Notes: generated by a model not told the origin, from the sequence alone. A DNA stretch of 64,000 bases from Speluncibacter jeojiensis (GCF_029589495.1 NZ_JAAIVF010000003.1:124001-188000); one strand, 5' to 3'. Shown: positions 38,580 to 46,828, numbered from the stretch's first letter. Made by a program: numbers and translations.

Positions 38580-39111
38580 CGGGCACGGCATTCGTGGCGT
38601 GGGCATGCCCGGCGCGTGTGCTCGCAAAACACCCGGCGCGCCGGCGCACGCTCGGCGAGTTGCTGGGGGCGCCGGACACCCCGGTCGTCGTCGTGGACAA
38701 CGGCTCGGTCGACGACACCGTCGCGGCGGCACGGACTTCGCGCCCGCGGTGAGGGTGGTCGCGCTGGGCCGCAACCTCGGATCAGCCGCCCGCACCACCG
38801 GAGTCCGCGGTGCCGGCACGCGCCATGTCGCCTTCTACGATGACGACTCCTGTTGGGCCGCAGGTCACCTGGACGACGCAGAGGAACTGCTCGAGGCGCA
38901 ACCGGAGCGCGCAACCGGAGCGCACTCGGCCGACCGGCCTGCCCGCCTGCCCGGCCCGAGGGTGTTGGGCTTCCTCGCCTGCGCCTGTGTCGTCCGGACA
39001 GACGCCTGTCTCCAGGCCGGCGGCTTCGAGCCGCTGTTGCACTTCGCCGACGAGGAGGGATTGCCGGCCCTCGCCCGCGCAGTTGAACGCGGCCACCCAC
39101 CGGATCACTGA
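38580..39111 (+). pseudogene. Family 2 glycosyltransferase remnant
   Basis: The early part encodes TPVVVVDNGSVDDTVAAAR, a GT2 nucleotide-sugar motif. The next part is in another frame (VRVVALGRNLGSAARTTGV, then HVAFYDDDSCWAAGHL), with the shift near 38735-38745. The acceptor-binding half is partly missing: the text jumps to GPRVLGFLACACVVRTDACLQAGGFEPLLHFADEE and soon stops. So the gene has a frameshift, an internal loss and a truncated end. The preceding 38338-38579 holds nothing I can support except a weak GATTG-N14-GGGTAC sequence (38375-38399) facing the DUF1360 gene. Confidence 0.7.
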
Positions 39112-39148
39112 CCGCTGCGGCGCCCGTGGCAGCCGCAGCACAGCACGA

Positions 39149-39373
39149 TTACGGGTCGACCACGATGAACGAGGCGGAGGCAAACTCGCGGACCTCGCCG
39201 TCCCGCTCGGCGAGCACCGCGCCCTGCGGCAGCAGCCGTACCACCGCCCAGCACGAACCGGGCTCGGCGGACGGGTTCACCGCGTCGGTGGGAGCGATCC
39301 GGTCGCCGACCTGCGCCTGCTGCGCGATCGGTTCGTCGTTGCGATTGTCGGTCGGCCCGGATGTTTCCGCCAT
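39149..39373 (-). CDS. Small hypothetical protein
   Basis: Protein of 74 residues, acidic, reading MAETSGPTDNRNDEPIAQQA at the start and REFASASFIVVDP at the end. GGGAGGGCAGCC precedes the ATG at 39373. A sigma-F-like promoter at 39422-39448 points to it. The SCWAVVRLLPQGAVLAERDGEV segment suggests a small beta fold. No family recognised. Confidence 0.6.
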   Translation of the reverse strand: MAETSGPTDNRNDEPIAQQAQVGDRIAPTDAVNPSAEPGSCWAVVRLLPQGAVLAERDGEVREFASASFIVVDP

Positions 39374-39421
39374 GGCTGCCCTCCCTGGGGGTTTGCTTGC
39401 GCACTGCGGTACCACGGAGCG

Positions 39422-39448
39422 GTACCACCGAACCCTCGCCGCGAAACC
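39422..39448 (-). promoter_or_regulatory. Sigma-F-like promoter of the small gene at 39149-39373
   Basis: GGTTT, 16 bases, TGGTAC on the minus strand, 48 bases before the ATG. One mismatch in the -10. It is back-to-back with the ANTAR promoter. Confidence 0.5.
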
Positions 39449-39456
39449 GGGAGCGG

Positions 39457-39484
39457 GGTTTGGGCACCGCCGTCGCGCGGGTAC
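39457..39484 (+). promoter_or_regulatory. Sigma-F-type promoter of the ANTAR gene
   Basis: GGTTT, 17 bases, GGGTAC, 24 bases before the ANTAR ATG. Confidence 0.7.
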
Positions 39485-39508
39485 AGCCGGGGCAGGAGGT
39501 GTGTCGGC

Positions 39509-39832
39509 ATGACGAATCTGCCCGCCCAGGTGCGAGGGCGCGCCGCGCACGCGGTCGCACCGGAATCCCGCCGAACCCGTGCGACCCTCGACATGGCCAA
39601 GGGGATCGTGGTCGCCGCCACCGGATGCGACCCGGATCAGGCGTTCGCGAAGCTCGTGGAGGTCGCCAAACGCAACCGGATCGCGGTGTTGACGGTGGCG
39701 CGCGCGCTGATCGATGCGGCCACCGGGTCGGAGTGCGCCGAGAACGCGGCCGGCCGCCGCGCCGTGCGCCGCGAGTGGGGCGATGTCCTCGGCGGACTCG
39801 CATCCGGCCGTGGGACGTCCTCCCCCGGTTGA
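39509..39832 (+). CDS. ANTAR-domain RNA-binding protein
   Basis: Protein of 107 residues consisting mainly of an ANTAR domain: RATLDMAKGIVVAATGCDPDQAFAKLVEVAKRNRIAVLTVARALI (about 22-67). ANTAR domains bind paired hairpins in nascent RNA and block terminators. There is no attached receiver, GAF or PAS sensor, so control is probably at the level of transcription. AGGAGGT precedes the ATG, and a sigma-F promoter lies just upstream. Confidence 0.82.
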   Translation: MTNLPAQVRGRAAHAVAPESRRTRATLDMAKGIVVAATGCDPDQAFAKLVEVAKRNRIAVLTVARALIDAATGSECAENAAGRRAVRREWGDVLGGLASGRGTSSPG

Positions 39833-39896
39833 GCGGCAGGCGCCACGCGAGGACCCGGGAGCGTCCAACGCCGTGACCTCCGAGTCGCCGCCGGCA

Positions 39897-39923
39897 GGTT
39901 AGATCCACCGCCGAACCGGGTAG
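39897..39923 (+). promoter_or_regulatory. Sigma-F-like promoter of the flavin reductase gene
   Basis: GGTTA, 16 bases, GGGTAG, 47 bases before the ATG at 39971. One mismatch in each element. Confidence 0.5.
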
Positions 39924-39970
39924 CCGGACCGGGGATGCGGAGCGCGTCCCGGAACGAAGGAGCCGTCTCG

Positions 39971-40540
39971 ATGCTCACCACCACCCGGCAAGAGCAGACG
40001 CCGAACCGACCCGCCCTCCCGCCTGCGGCCACCGAACTCGGTGCAGCCGAAGCGCTCTCACGGATGGACCCACCGATGGTCGTGGTGACGACCGCCACCG
40101 GCGACGCTGCTGCCGGCTGCCTCGTCGAGTTCTCCGCACAGGTGAGCATGGACCCGCTGCGCTACCTCGTCGCGATCTCGCCGGCCAATGCCACCTTTCG
40201 GGTGGCCTGCGCGGCCGACCGGATCGCCGTGCACACACTCGGTCGTGGCCAACTCGACCTGGCACGCTTGTTCGGCGAGCACACCGGCGACGAGATGGAC
40301 AAGTTCGACCACTGTTCGTGGTCGCGCGTCGACGGGGTGCCGGTCCTCGACGCGGTGCCGTCCTGGTTCGTCGGCCGCGTGCTGCAACAGTGGCCGCTGG
40401 GCGATCACGTCGGATTCCTGCTGGGCTTCCTCCGCGGCAGCGTCGACGGGGCCGGGGTCGACGGGGCCGGGGTCGACGGGGCCACAGCCTCGTTGAGTGC
40501 GTCGGACGTCGAGGGACTGTCCGCCGGTCACGACGCGTGA
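39971..40540 (+). CDS. Flavin reductase-like protein
   Basis: Protein of 189 residues of the split-barrel FMN-binding flavin reductase type: MVVVTTATGDAAAGCLVEFSAQVSMDPLRYLVAISPANATFRVA near 36-75. These bind FMN or FAD and reduce it with NAD(P)H; the flavin partner is unknown. AAGGAG precedes the ATG. The C-terminus contains a short repeat VDGAGVDGAG from a 15-bp tandem unit. Confidence 0.8.
   Translation: MLTTTRQEQTPNRPALPPAATELGAAEALSRMDPPMVVVTTATGDAAAGCLVEFSAQVSMDPLRYLVAISPANATFRVACAADRIAVHTLGRGQLDLARLFGEHTGDEMDKFDHCSWSRVDGVPVLDAVPSWFVGRVLQQWPLGDHVGFLLGFLRGSVDGAGVDGAGVDGATASLSASDVEGLSAGHDA
40442..40483 (+). repeat. 15-bp in-frame tandem repeat
   Basis: Unit GTCGACGGGGCCGGG at 40442 and 40457 with a partial third copy at 40472, encoding VDGAG in the flavin reductase. 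Copy number could vary between strains. Confidence 0.85.
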
Positions 40541-40552
40541 GCTGGGTGCCGC

Positions 40553-41023
40553 ATGGGTGCCCCCGATACTGCATCCGAGTTGGCCGCGGAGGTCTCGGCG
40601 GCGGCCCAGCGGGAAGAAGTGACCGTGGGCACGGCCGAGTCGCTCACCGGCGGGCGGATCTCGTGCCTGCTCGCCGCCGCGCCCTCCGCGTCCCAGTGGT
40701 ACCGCGGCGGCATCGTCGCCTACTCGCGGGAGGTCAAGTACGGATTGCTCGGCGTGCCGGTGGGCCCGGTCGTCTCGCAGGACAGCGCGCGGGCGATGGC
40801 CACCGGTGCCGCCCGACTGCTCGGTGCCGACCTGCTCGTCGCCGTGACGGGATCCGGAGGCCCCGATCCGCAGGACGGCCACGACCCGGGCACCGTCTGG
40901 TTCGGGTTATTCGATCGGGGCACCGTGACGACCGAACCTCAGCACTTCTCCGGCGGCCCCGAGGCCGTCGTCGCACGGACCACCGTGCGCGCGCTCGAGA
41001 TGTTGGCCCAGTGCCTGCGTTGA
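40553..41023 (+). CDS. CinA C-terminal family protein (NMN amidohydrolase, PncC-like)
   Basis: Stand-alone CinA_C domain of 156 residues. The motifs GTAESLTGGRISCLLAAAPSAS, GGIVAYSREVKYGLLGV and AVTGSGGPD are diagnostic; the enzymes deamidate nicotinamide mononucleotide for NAD salvage. The usual N-terminal MoCF domain of full CinA is absent, as in PncC. It starts 12 bases after the flavin reductase stop and is likely co-transcribed. Confidence 0.87.
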   Translation: MGAPDTASELAAEVSAAAQREEVTVGTAESLTGGRISCLLAAAPSASQWYRGGIVAYSREVKYGLLGVPVGPVVSQDSARAMATGAARLLGADLLVAVTGSGGPDPQDGHDPGTVWFGLFDRGTVTTEPQHFSGGPEAVVARTTVRALEMLAQCLR

Positions 41024-41070
41024 CCCGGCGCCTACGCTGACACAGCGCCTGCGCCGGCCCCGTCGCGCAC

Positions 41071-41103
41071 GCGAGTTGCGTTGCGGCCCCGCACCGCTCA
41101 CGA
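41071..41103. repeat. Degenerate copy of the gluB-gluC palindrome
   Basis: GCGAGTTGCG ... GCGGCCCCGCA ... GCTCACG shares its blocks with the palindrome at 27697-27730 but with mismatches and a short insertion. It lies between two convergent genes and overlaps the esterase stop codon. Confidence 0.5.
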
Positions 41104-42111
41104 GGCACGCACCGGCTGTCGGCGGCTGTTCGTGACGTCGGCGACGAAGTCGCCGACCAGGTCCATCGCCCGCAGGCTTTCGGGTATCGCCCCGGTTACC
41201 GCGGGGAACGCGTGCATCTGACCGTCCCAGACGTGCAGGTCGCAGCGTATGTCGGCCCGGCGCAGGCGGCATGCCATCAACTCGGCGTCCCCGATCAGCA
41301 TCTCGTCGCTGCCAGCCTGGATCATCACCGGTGGCATACCTGAGAGGTCCTCCTCGACCGGGTTCGCGAGCGGGCCCGGGCTGCCGTCCACGCACAGGCG
41401 CCGATGCGCCCGCTCGATGTAGCGCGTGAACGCGTCGAGCGCCTCCACCGGCAGCAGCGGGCACTCACGGGCCTTGGGGCCGCGCTGCTTTCGCGCCATG
41501 TCCCCCACATCGGTGAGCGGCGAGAACGTCACCAGGCAGGCGGGTGCCGGCAAACCGGCCGCGCGCAGCGCGAGCACCGCCTCGAATGCGAGGTATCCGC
41601 CCGCGGAATCACCCGCGATCACGATGTCGGGCCCCTTGTAGCCGATGCCGAGCAGCCACCGGTAGCCCGCGAGAGCGTCCTCGACCGCACAGGCGATCGC
41701 GTGTTTGGGCAGCATCCGGTAGTCCACGTTGAGCACAGCCCCGGACACGGCGGCCGACATCCGCAGCGCCACCGATCGGTGGGTGTTCAGTCCGCAAGCC
41801 ATGAACGCCCCGCCGTGCAGATACAGCACCGCACGGTCGGTGTCGACGGCCTCCGCGCGGATCCACTCGGCCGCACAGGAACCCAGGTCGACCGGATCGA
41901 TCATCGCCGACGCCGGGTGCGGCAGCGACCCCGCCAACATGTCGAGCAGGCCGGTCGGCCAATCCCATTGCGGCACCATCGCCCATGCCCGGATCAGCGG
42001 CTTGACCGTCATCCGTACACCGAGATTGAGCAGCCCTGAGCGGACACTCGGACGCCCGTGACGGACACCGATGACGTCGGCTCGGCCCGTGGCGGCCGCT
42101 GAACGCTTCAT
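41098..42111 (-). CDS. Alpha/beta hydrolase, HSL-family esterase
   Basis: Hormone-sensitive-lipase type esterase of about 337 residues. The oxyanion motif is HGGAF in LYLHGGAFMACGL, the nucleophile Ser is in VIAGDSAGGYLAFEA, the acid is in PPVMIQAGSDEMLIGD, and His is in VWDGQMHAFP. I start at ATG 42111 because a sigma-F-type promoter ends 9 bases upstream, which would give a leaderless mRNA; an in-frame start at 42129 would lie within that promoter. Substrate unknown. Confidence 0.87.
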   Translation of the reverse strand: MKRSAAATGRADVIGVRHGRPSVRSGLLNLGVRMTVKPLIRAWAMVPQWDWPTGLLDMLAGSLPHPASAMIDPVDLGSCAAEWIRAEAVDTDRAVLYLHGGAFMACGLNTHRSVALRMSAAVSGAVLNVDYRMLPKHAIACAVEDALAGYRWLLGIGYKGPDIVIAGDSAGGYLAFEAVLALRAAGLPAPACLVTFSPLTDVGDMARKQRGPKARECPLLPVEALDAFTRYIERAHRRLCVDGSPGPLANPVEEDLSGMPPVMIQAGSDEMLIGDAELMACRLRRADIRCDLHVWDGQMHAFPAVTGAIPESLRAMDLVGDFVADVTNSRRQPVRAS

Positions 42112-42119
42112 GGGACCGG

Positions 42120-42145
42120 GTACCCGCACGACCGGCCCGCGAAAC
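42120..42145 (-). promoter_or_regulatory. Sigma-F-type promoter of the esterase gene
   Basis: GTTT, 16 bases, GGGTAC on the minus strand. The -10 ends 8 bases before ATG 42111, so transcription may start at or beside the ATG. Confidence 0.7.
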
Positions 42146-42174
42146 GAACGCCGTGACGCGAAGGGCGTTCCAGA

Positions 42175-44415
42175 TCAGCCGCCAACCGGCCCGCGAAAGC
42201 GGGGAGCCGGACGCCTCAACGTCAACCGGACTGTGGTACCTCGGCCGTCGGTGCTCACCTCCACCCGCTGACACAGCGCCCGCATCAACGCCAACCCGCG
42301 GCCCCGGGTGGTCGACGGCCGGATCGGCTGCCAGCGCCCGGTGTCGCAGATCTCCGCGTCGACGGCGTCGCCGTCCGCGCGCAGGCGGACCGACATCGGC
42401 CCGGGAGGTCGATCGCGATAGGCGTGTTCCACGGCGTTGGTGCACGCCTCGTTGATCGCGAACACGAAGTCGGCGGCGACGGCGGGCGGCACCGCGGCGA
42501 GCCCGAGCCAGCGAGCCGTCTCCTGACGCACGCCGGCGAGCCGGTCCGCGGTCGCCGGACAGTCGACGGCCAGCGGGTCCGGCGGCTGCCGGTAGACCAG
42601 GAGCGCGACGTCGTCGTCGTAGCCGACCGCCGGGCGACGGGATTCCAGGACGGAGTCGGCCACCACGCCCGGGGAGTCGCGGTCCCGGCTCGCCAGCGCC
42701 TGCATCACGGCGTTGATGCCGGTGTCGATGTCCTCGGTGCGCCGTTCCACCAGGCCATCGGTGTACATGAGCAGGGTGGCGCCGGGCGCCAGTACGGCGG
42801 TCGCCTGCGGTCGCGGCGAGCGGTCGAAAGTGGCCAGCGGCACCGATGCCGCGGCGTCGAGGAGCCGAACCGGAGATTCCGGCCCGATCACCATCGGCGG
42901 GACGTGCCCCGCCGAGCTGTACTGGACCGTCGCGGTCCGGGCATCGAGAACGGCCACGAACACGGTCGAGCACGCCGCCCCGGGAACATGCGCCGCAACC
43001 AGGTCGAGATCGTCGATCACCTGGCCGGGACTGACCCCGCGGGCGAGCAGCGCCCGGCACGACGCCCGCAGCTGCCCCATCACCGCCGCGGCCGCCAGGC
43101 CCCGCCCCACGCAGTCGCCGACGACGATGCCGAATCGGTCCGACAACAGCGGTAGGACGTCGTACCAGTCGCCGCCGATCTCCAGCGGGGGCACCGTGGG
43201 CTCGTACCGCACGGCGAACCACGGCGACGGGTCCAGCTCGCCGAGCATGGCGCGTTGCAGGGTCAGCGAGGTGCGTCTGACGTCGTCGAAACTGCGGGCC
43301 CGCTGCATCGCGATCGACAGGTGACCGAGCAGCAGCACCATCAACGCCCGGTCGTCGGCCTGCGACCGTCGTTCCTCGGTGAACGCGAAGTACACCGCAC
43401 AGTCACCGCCGATGCCGACCGGCGCGGCGAGTCCGGCCACGTAGCCGGGATGCCCGTCCGCCGGCACCGTCGTCACCGTCAGGGTGGGCCTGCGCCGGAC
43501 CTGTTCGAGTACCGTCCGCACCGGCGCCGCCAGCTCGGCCCAGCACGACGGCGACTCCGGGTCCGCCTGCGCGGTCGCCGGTTGCTCCTCGCCGCCTGTC
43601 CACCATGCCGCCACCGCCGCCGACGCGCCCAGCGCGGCCCGTCCTTCCCGCAGTCCCGACGACAGCACATCGGCAATCGTGGTGGCCGCGCTCAGCTCGT
43701 CGGACAACCGCGCGCTCAACTGCTCCCGCGCCCGTGCCGCCCGATCGGCGGTGACGTCCCGCATCGTGCCGACCACCGTGCCCTCGTGCCCGGCGAAGAC
43801 ACCGATCGAGTTGGTGTTCACCGCCATCCACAGGGCACGGCCGTCGCGATGTCGTATCGGCATCGTCGACTGCCGGCGGTCGGCGCGCAGGTGCGCGGTC
43901 ATCTCCGAAGTCGCGGCCTCATCACCCAGCCACGGATGCGGCCAGTGGTACGGCAATCCGTCGGCGCCGTATCCGGTGAGCTCGCCGAACGCAGCGTTCA
44001 CCTCGATGATGCAACGGTCGCTGTCGGCGACGAAGAAGCCCTCCTGCAGGGCGCCGACCAGCGCGCGCCGGAACCGGTCGGTGGCTGCCAACTCGTCTGC
44101 GCGGGCCCGTTGCCGCCGCAATCCGCGCGCCCCGGGCAGGAAGCCGCGCGAGGCGACATCCAACGGGGCCAGGGTCTGCATGAGGAATTCCAGGTGCACC
44201 GGCTCGGCGCCACCTGCGGACCGGCCGGCCTCCGCGTGGTGACTCTCGAGCAGGCGGAAATGTTCCTCGACCACCTCGAGGACGCCGATCCCGTCCGCCA
44301 ATGCCTGCCTGCCGAGGTCGAACCCCGTCGCGAGGGTCTGTTCGCCTGGGGTGTCGAGATACTCGGTGAGCGCCTGTGCGTACGCGCTCCGGAAGTCGAG
44401 GCCGTGATCGTTCAC
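42175..44415 (-). CDS. RsbU-like PAS/GAF/PP2C phosphatase fused to an RsbW-like kinase domain
   Basis: Protein of 746 residues ending the stressosome operon. In order: an RsbU N-terminal domain (about 8-85, SAYAQALTEYLDTPGEQTL) that in Bacillus binds RsbT; PAS (about 125-235, VADSDRCIIEVNAAFGELTGYG); GAF (about 245-390); a SpoIIE/PP2C phosphatase (about 405-610, GGDWYDVLPL and VGDCVGRGLAAAAVM, with LLMYTDGLVERR); and a HATPase domain (about 620-740, FAINEACTNAVEHAY, GRGLALMRAL). It could dephosphorylate an anti-sigma antagonist and also phosphorylate one. GTG 44415 overlaps the RsbX stop as GTGA. Confidence 0.92.
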   Translation of the reverse strand: MNDHGLDFRSAYAQALTEYLDTPGEQTLATGFDLGRQALADGIGVLEVVEEHFRLLESHHAEAGRSAGGAEPVHLEFLMQTLAPLDVASRGFLPGARGLRRQRARADELAATDRFRRALVGALQEGFFVADSDRCIIEVNAAFGELTGYGADGLPYHWPHPWLGDEAATSEMTAHLRADRRQSTMPIRHRDGRALWMAVNTNSIGVFAGHEGTVVGTMRDVTADRAARAREQLSARLSDELSAATTIADVLSSGLREGRAALGASAAVAAWWTGGEEQPATAQADPESPSCWAELAAPVRTVLEQVRRRPTLTVTTVPADGHPGYVAGLAAPVGIGGDCAVYFAFTEERRSQADDRALMVLLLGHLSIAMQRARSFDDVRRTSLTLQRAMLGELDPSPWFAVRYEPTVPPLEIGGDWYDVLPLLSDRFGIVVGDCVGRGLAAAAVMGQLRASCRALLARGVSPGQVIDDLDLVAAHVPGAACSTVFVAVLDARTATVQYSSAGHVPPMVIGPESPVRLLDAAASVPLATFDRSPRPQATAVLAPGATLLMYTDGLVERRTEDIDTGINAVMQALASRDRDSPGVVADSVLESRRPAVGYDDDVALLVYRQPPDPLAVDCPATADRLAGVRQETARWLGLAAVPPAVAADFVFAINEACTNAVEHAYRDRPPGPMSVRLRADGDAVDAEICDTGRWQPIRPSTTRGRGLALMRALCQRVEVSTDGRGTTVRLTLRRPAPRFRGPVGG

Positions 44416-45041
44416 CGCGAGGCCCCCCGGATCCGGCAGACCAGCACCAGCGCGTCGTCCCGATCGGTGCGCGCCGCCCCGTCGAACAGCGCACGCGCGA
44501 TCTCGTCGATCGGCAGGCCCAGGCGGACATGCTCGGGCAGCGCGGTCGCCACCCCGTCGGTCGCCAGCACGAACAGATCGCCGACGCGCATCACCAGCGG
44601 GTTGACGCGGACGCCGCCGGGCATGCGGGCGCCCACGATCCCCGCGTCGGCGGGTGGATTCGCCAGCCACCCGACACCCTCCGGTCGCGTGCCGATCACG
44701 CCGGCGCAGACGTTTCCGACCCCGGCGCAGACGACGCAGCGCTCGTCGGGTTGGAGCCGGCCCACGGACACCGCGGCGCCGCGGCTGCCGGACAACGCGC
44801 GGTGGCACCGTCGCAACAGCCGGTCGGGCTGTTCGCCGTGGTATTGCGACAGCACGTCGTCGACGAGCCGGGCCGCGCCCGCCGCCTCGGGTCCGTGGCC
44901 CAGCCCGTCCGCGACGGCGGCGAGCACAGCCCCGTCGCCGACATCACGCACCACCCAGTGGTCGCCGGACACCGGCTGCCCGGCGAGCGGTTCGGTGACC
45001 ACCGCCCACTCGATGTCGCCGAAACGCCCGGAGTCATGCAT
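44412..45041 (-). CDS. rsbX: RsbX-like PP2C phosphatase
   Basis: SpoIIE/PP2C-type phosphatase of 209 residues. Metal-site motifs are AAVADGLGHGPEAAGAA and LFVLATDGVATALPE. In Bacillus RsbX resets the stressosome by dephosphorylating RsbS and RsbR. Size, lack of sensor domains and position after rsbT fit RsbX. It overlaps rsbT by 8 bases and the RsbU-like gene by 4. Confidence 0.85.
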   Translation of the reverse strand: MHDSGRFGDIEWAVVTEPLAGQPVSGDHWVVRDVGDGAVLAAVADGLGHGPEAAGAARLVDDVLSQYHGEQPDRLLRRCHRALSGSRGAAVSVGRLQPDERCVVCAGVGNVCAGVIGTRPEGVGWLANPPADAGIVGARMPGGVRVNPLVMRVGDLFVLATDGVATALPEHVRLGLPIDEIARALFDGAARTDRDDALVLVCRIRGASR

Positions 45042-45444
45042 CGGAGGGGATCCACTTCCACATGCGCACCAGCGTTCCCGTTTCCGGTGCGGATCGAACC
45101 TCGAATCGGTCCATCAGCCGGCGCGCCCCGGGCAGGCCCAGCCCCAGTCCGCCGCCGGTCGAGTACCCGTCCTCCATCGCGAGGTCGACGTCGGCGATCC
45201 CCGGCCCGTCGTCCCGCGCCTCGATCATCAACGCCTTGCGTCCCTCGCAGTCCTCGACGGTGAAGTGGATGCCACCGCTCGACGCGTAGGTCGTGATGTT
45301 GCGGGCGATCTCCGAGATGGCCGTCGCCACCATCGTCACGTCCGTGAGCGAGAACCCCAGTTCGACCGCCAGCGCGTGACCTGCGCGGCGCGCGGTGACG
45401 ATGTCGTCGACGTCGCGGACCTCGACCGTGCGCTCACCGGCCAT
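45034..45444 (-). CDS. rsbT: RsbT switch serine kinase
   Basis: GHKL kinase of 136 residues. ATP motifs are the N-box ATAISEIARNITTYA, DDGPGI and GGGLGLGLPGARRLMD. RsbT phosphorylates RsbS and RsbR in the stressosome, then leaves to activate RsbU. The start lies 11 bases inside rsbS. The domain at the end of the RsbU-like protein is more RsbW-like, so this is the only RsbT candidate here. Confidence 0.9.
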   Translation of the reverse strand: MAGERTVEVRDVDDIVTARRAGHALAVELGFSLTDVTMVATAISEIARNITTYASSGGIHFTVEDCEGRKALMIEARDDGPGIADVDLAMEDGYSTGGGLGLGLPGARRLMDRFEVRSAPETGTLVRMWKWIPSDA

Positions 45445-45817
45445 CGCGGTGCCCGCCCGGCCGTCGGTTCCGCAGCCCGTCGAGCAGGGCGAGGCCCTGG
45501 TCGAGGTCCAGCGACGTCCTCAGGTTCGTCAGGGTCAGGCCCAGCTGCACCATCGCGAGCGCCACCACCGGTTGCAACCCGACCACGACGGTGTCCGCCC
45601 CGAGCAGCCGGGTGGAATGTGCGATGGTCTGAATGGTCCGTGCCGCAAAGGAATCCATCACGTCGAGCGCGGTGACGTCCAGCACGATCCCGTGTGATCG
45701 GTAGCGACCGACCTGTGCCATCAGGTCGGTCTGGAGACGGCGGGCGTCTCGGTCGGTGAACGCGTCCTGCACGGTCGCGAACAGGTACGGGCCCTGCTTC
45801 AGGATCGGCACCGGCAC
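45434..45817 (-). CDS. rsbS: RsbS stressosome scaffold (STAS)
   Basis: Single STAS domain of 127 residues. The phospho-acceptor is probably Ser56 in LDVMDSFAARTIQTIAH, matching Ser59 of Bacillus RsbS. GTG 45817 follows GAGAGGTT. RsbS and RsbR build the stressosome core that holds RsbT until stress. Confidence 0.92.
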   Translation of the reverse strand: MPVPILKQGPYLFATVQDAFTDRDARRLQTDLMAQVGRYRSHGIVLDVTALDVMDSFAARTIQTIAHSTRLLGADTVVVGLQPVVALAMVQLGLTLTNLRTSLDLDQGLALLDGLRNRRPGGHRDGR

Positions 45818-45844
45818 GATCGGAACCTCTCACGGTCGGGTGCT

Positions 45845-46771
45845 TCAGTGGGCTTCCGGCAGCGAGCCGCCGTCCCGGCTGACCACGTAGCCGAGCATCC
45901 GTTCGGCCTCTTCGATGCCGCCCTGCAGGTCACCGACGGCGTTCATCTTCGACAGGTCCAGCCCGATGGTGACCAGGGTCAGCGCGATCTCCGCGGACAA
46001 ACCGGTGATGATGACGTTCGCGCCCATCAGCCGCGAGGCGTCGACCGTCTGGACCAGGTAGTTCGCGACGGTCGAGTCGATCGCGGGCACGCCGGTGACG
46101 TCGATGACGACGACCTTCGCGCGGTTGGCCCGAATGCCCAGCAGCAGCTGCTCGGTCAGCTGCCGGGCCCGCTGCCCGTCCAGGACACCGATGATCGGCA
46201 GGATCAGCAGCTGCTCGCGCACCTGCAGTACCGGCGTCGACAGCTCGCGGATCGCCTCCTGCTGCTGCCGGATGATCCGTTCGCGCTCCTCGACGAAGCT
46301 CACACCCACGGTGTTCGCGATGCGATTGGCCGCCGGCTCGTAGACGTCGAGCACGATGTTGAGCCGGTCGAAATCCTGCTGATACTTCTCGAAGAGCGAG
46401 CGCGCCAGCACGTCCCGCAGCAGCAGCACGATGCCGAGCACCTCGTCGGTCTGCACCCCGCGCGGGATGATCCGCTCGGACAGGTCCCGCGCGTAGTCCT
46501 GGAGGGCTTCCACGCTGCCGGTCTCGAGCACCTCGACATAGTTGTCGTAGACCGACGTCGCCTCCGAGAACAGCTCCTCCGGGCTCATGGCGGTGAGCAG
46601 TTGTGCATCGGTGATGCGGCGCGACCATTCCTCCCGCAGCGCCGTGCGGTTGCGCCGCAGGTGATCGACGATCTGCGGGAGCAGGGACTCGTCGGGCGGC
46701 CGCGCCGTCCGTCCCGCTCCCACGGGGGCGTCGACCGCCGCCGGGGCCCGCTCACCTGCCGGTTCGATCAT
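45845..46771 (-). CDS. rsbR: RsbR stressosome co-antagonist
   Basis: Protein of 308 residues. The N-terminal sensory domain (about 25-155, RNRTALREEWSRRITDAQLL, RGVQTDEVLGIVLLLRDVL) is the RsbT co-antagonist type. A C-terminal STAS domain (about 175-290) includes ILPIIGVLDGQRARQLTEQLL and VPAIDSTVANYLVQ with candidate phosphorylated Ser/Thr. No other RsbR paralogue is in the window. ATG 46771 is chosen because the preceding 12 codons are not family-like. First gene of the operon; no sigma-F promoter is visible before it. Confidence 0.92.
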   Translation of the reverse strand: MIEPAGERAPAAVDAPVGAGRTARPPDESLLPQIVDHLRRNRTALREEWSRRITDAQLLTAMSPEELFSEATSVYDNYVEVLETGSVEALQDYARDLSERIIPRGVQTDEVLGIVLLLRDVLARSLFEKYQQDFDRLNIVLDVYEPAANRIANTVGVSFVEERERIIRQQQEAIRELSTPVLQVREQLLILPIIGVLDGQRARQLTEQLLLGIRANRAKVVVIDVTGVPAIDSTVANYLVQTVDASRLMGANVIITGLSAEIALTLVTIGLDLSKMNAVGDLQGGIEEAERMLGYVVSRDGGSLPEAH

Positions 46772-46828
46772 CGTGCACCCGCTTCCCGCGCAGGTGGGCG
46801 GACCCACCGTTTCGGAACTGGCTCCCGG

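Noticed and set aside
46772-46828. Sigma-F promoter before rsbR
   Set aside because: Only GGTGGGTCC-like text is present; no element pair fits, so the stressosome operon seems to use another promoter.
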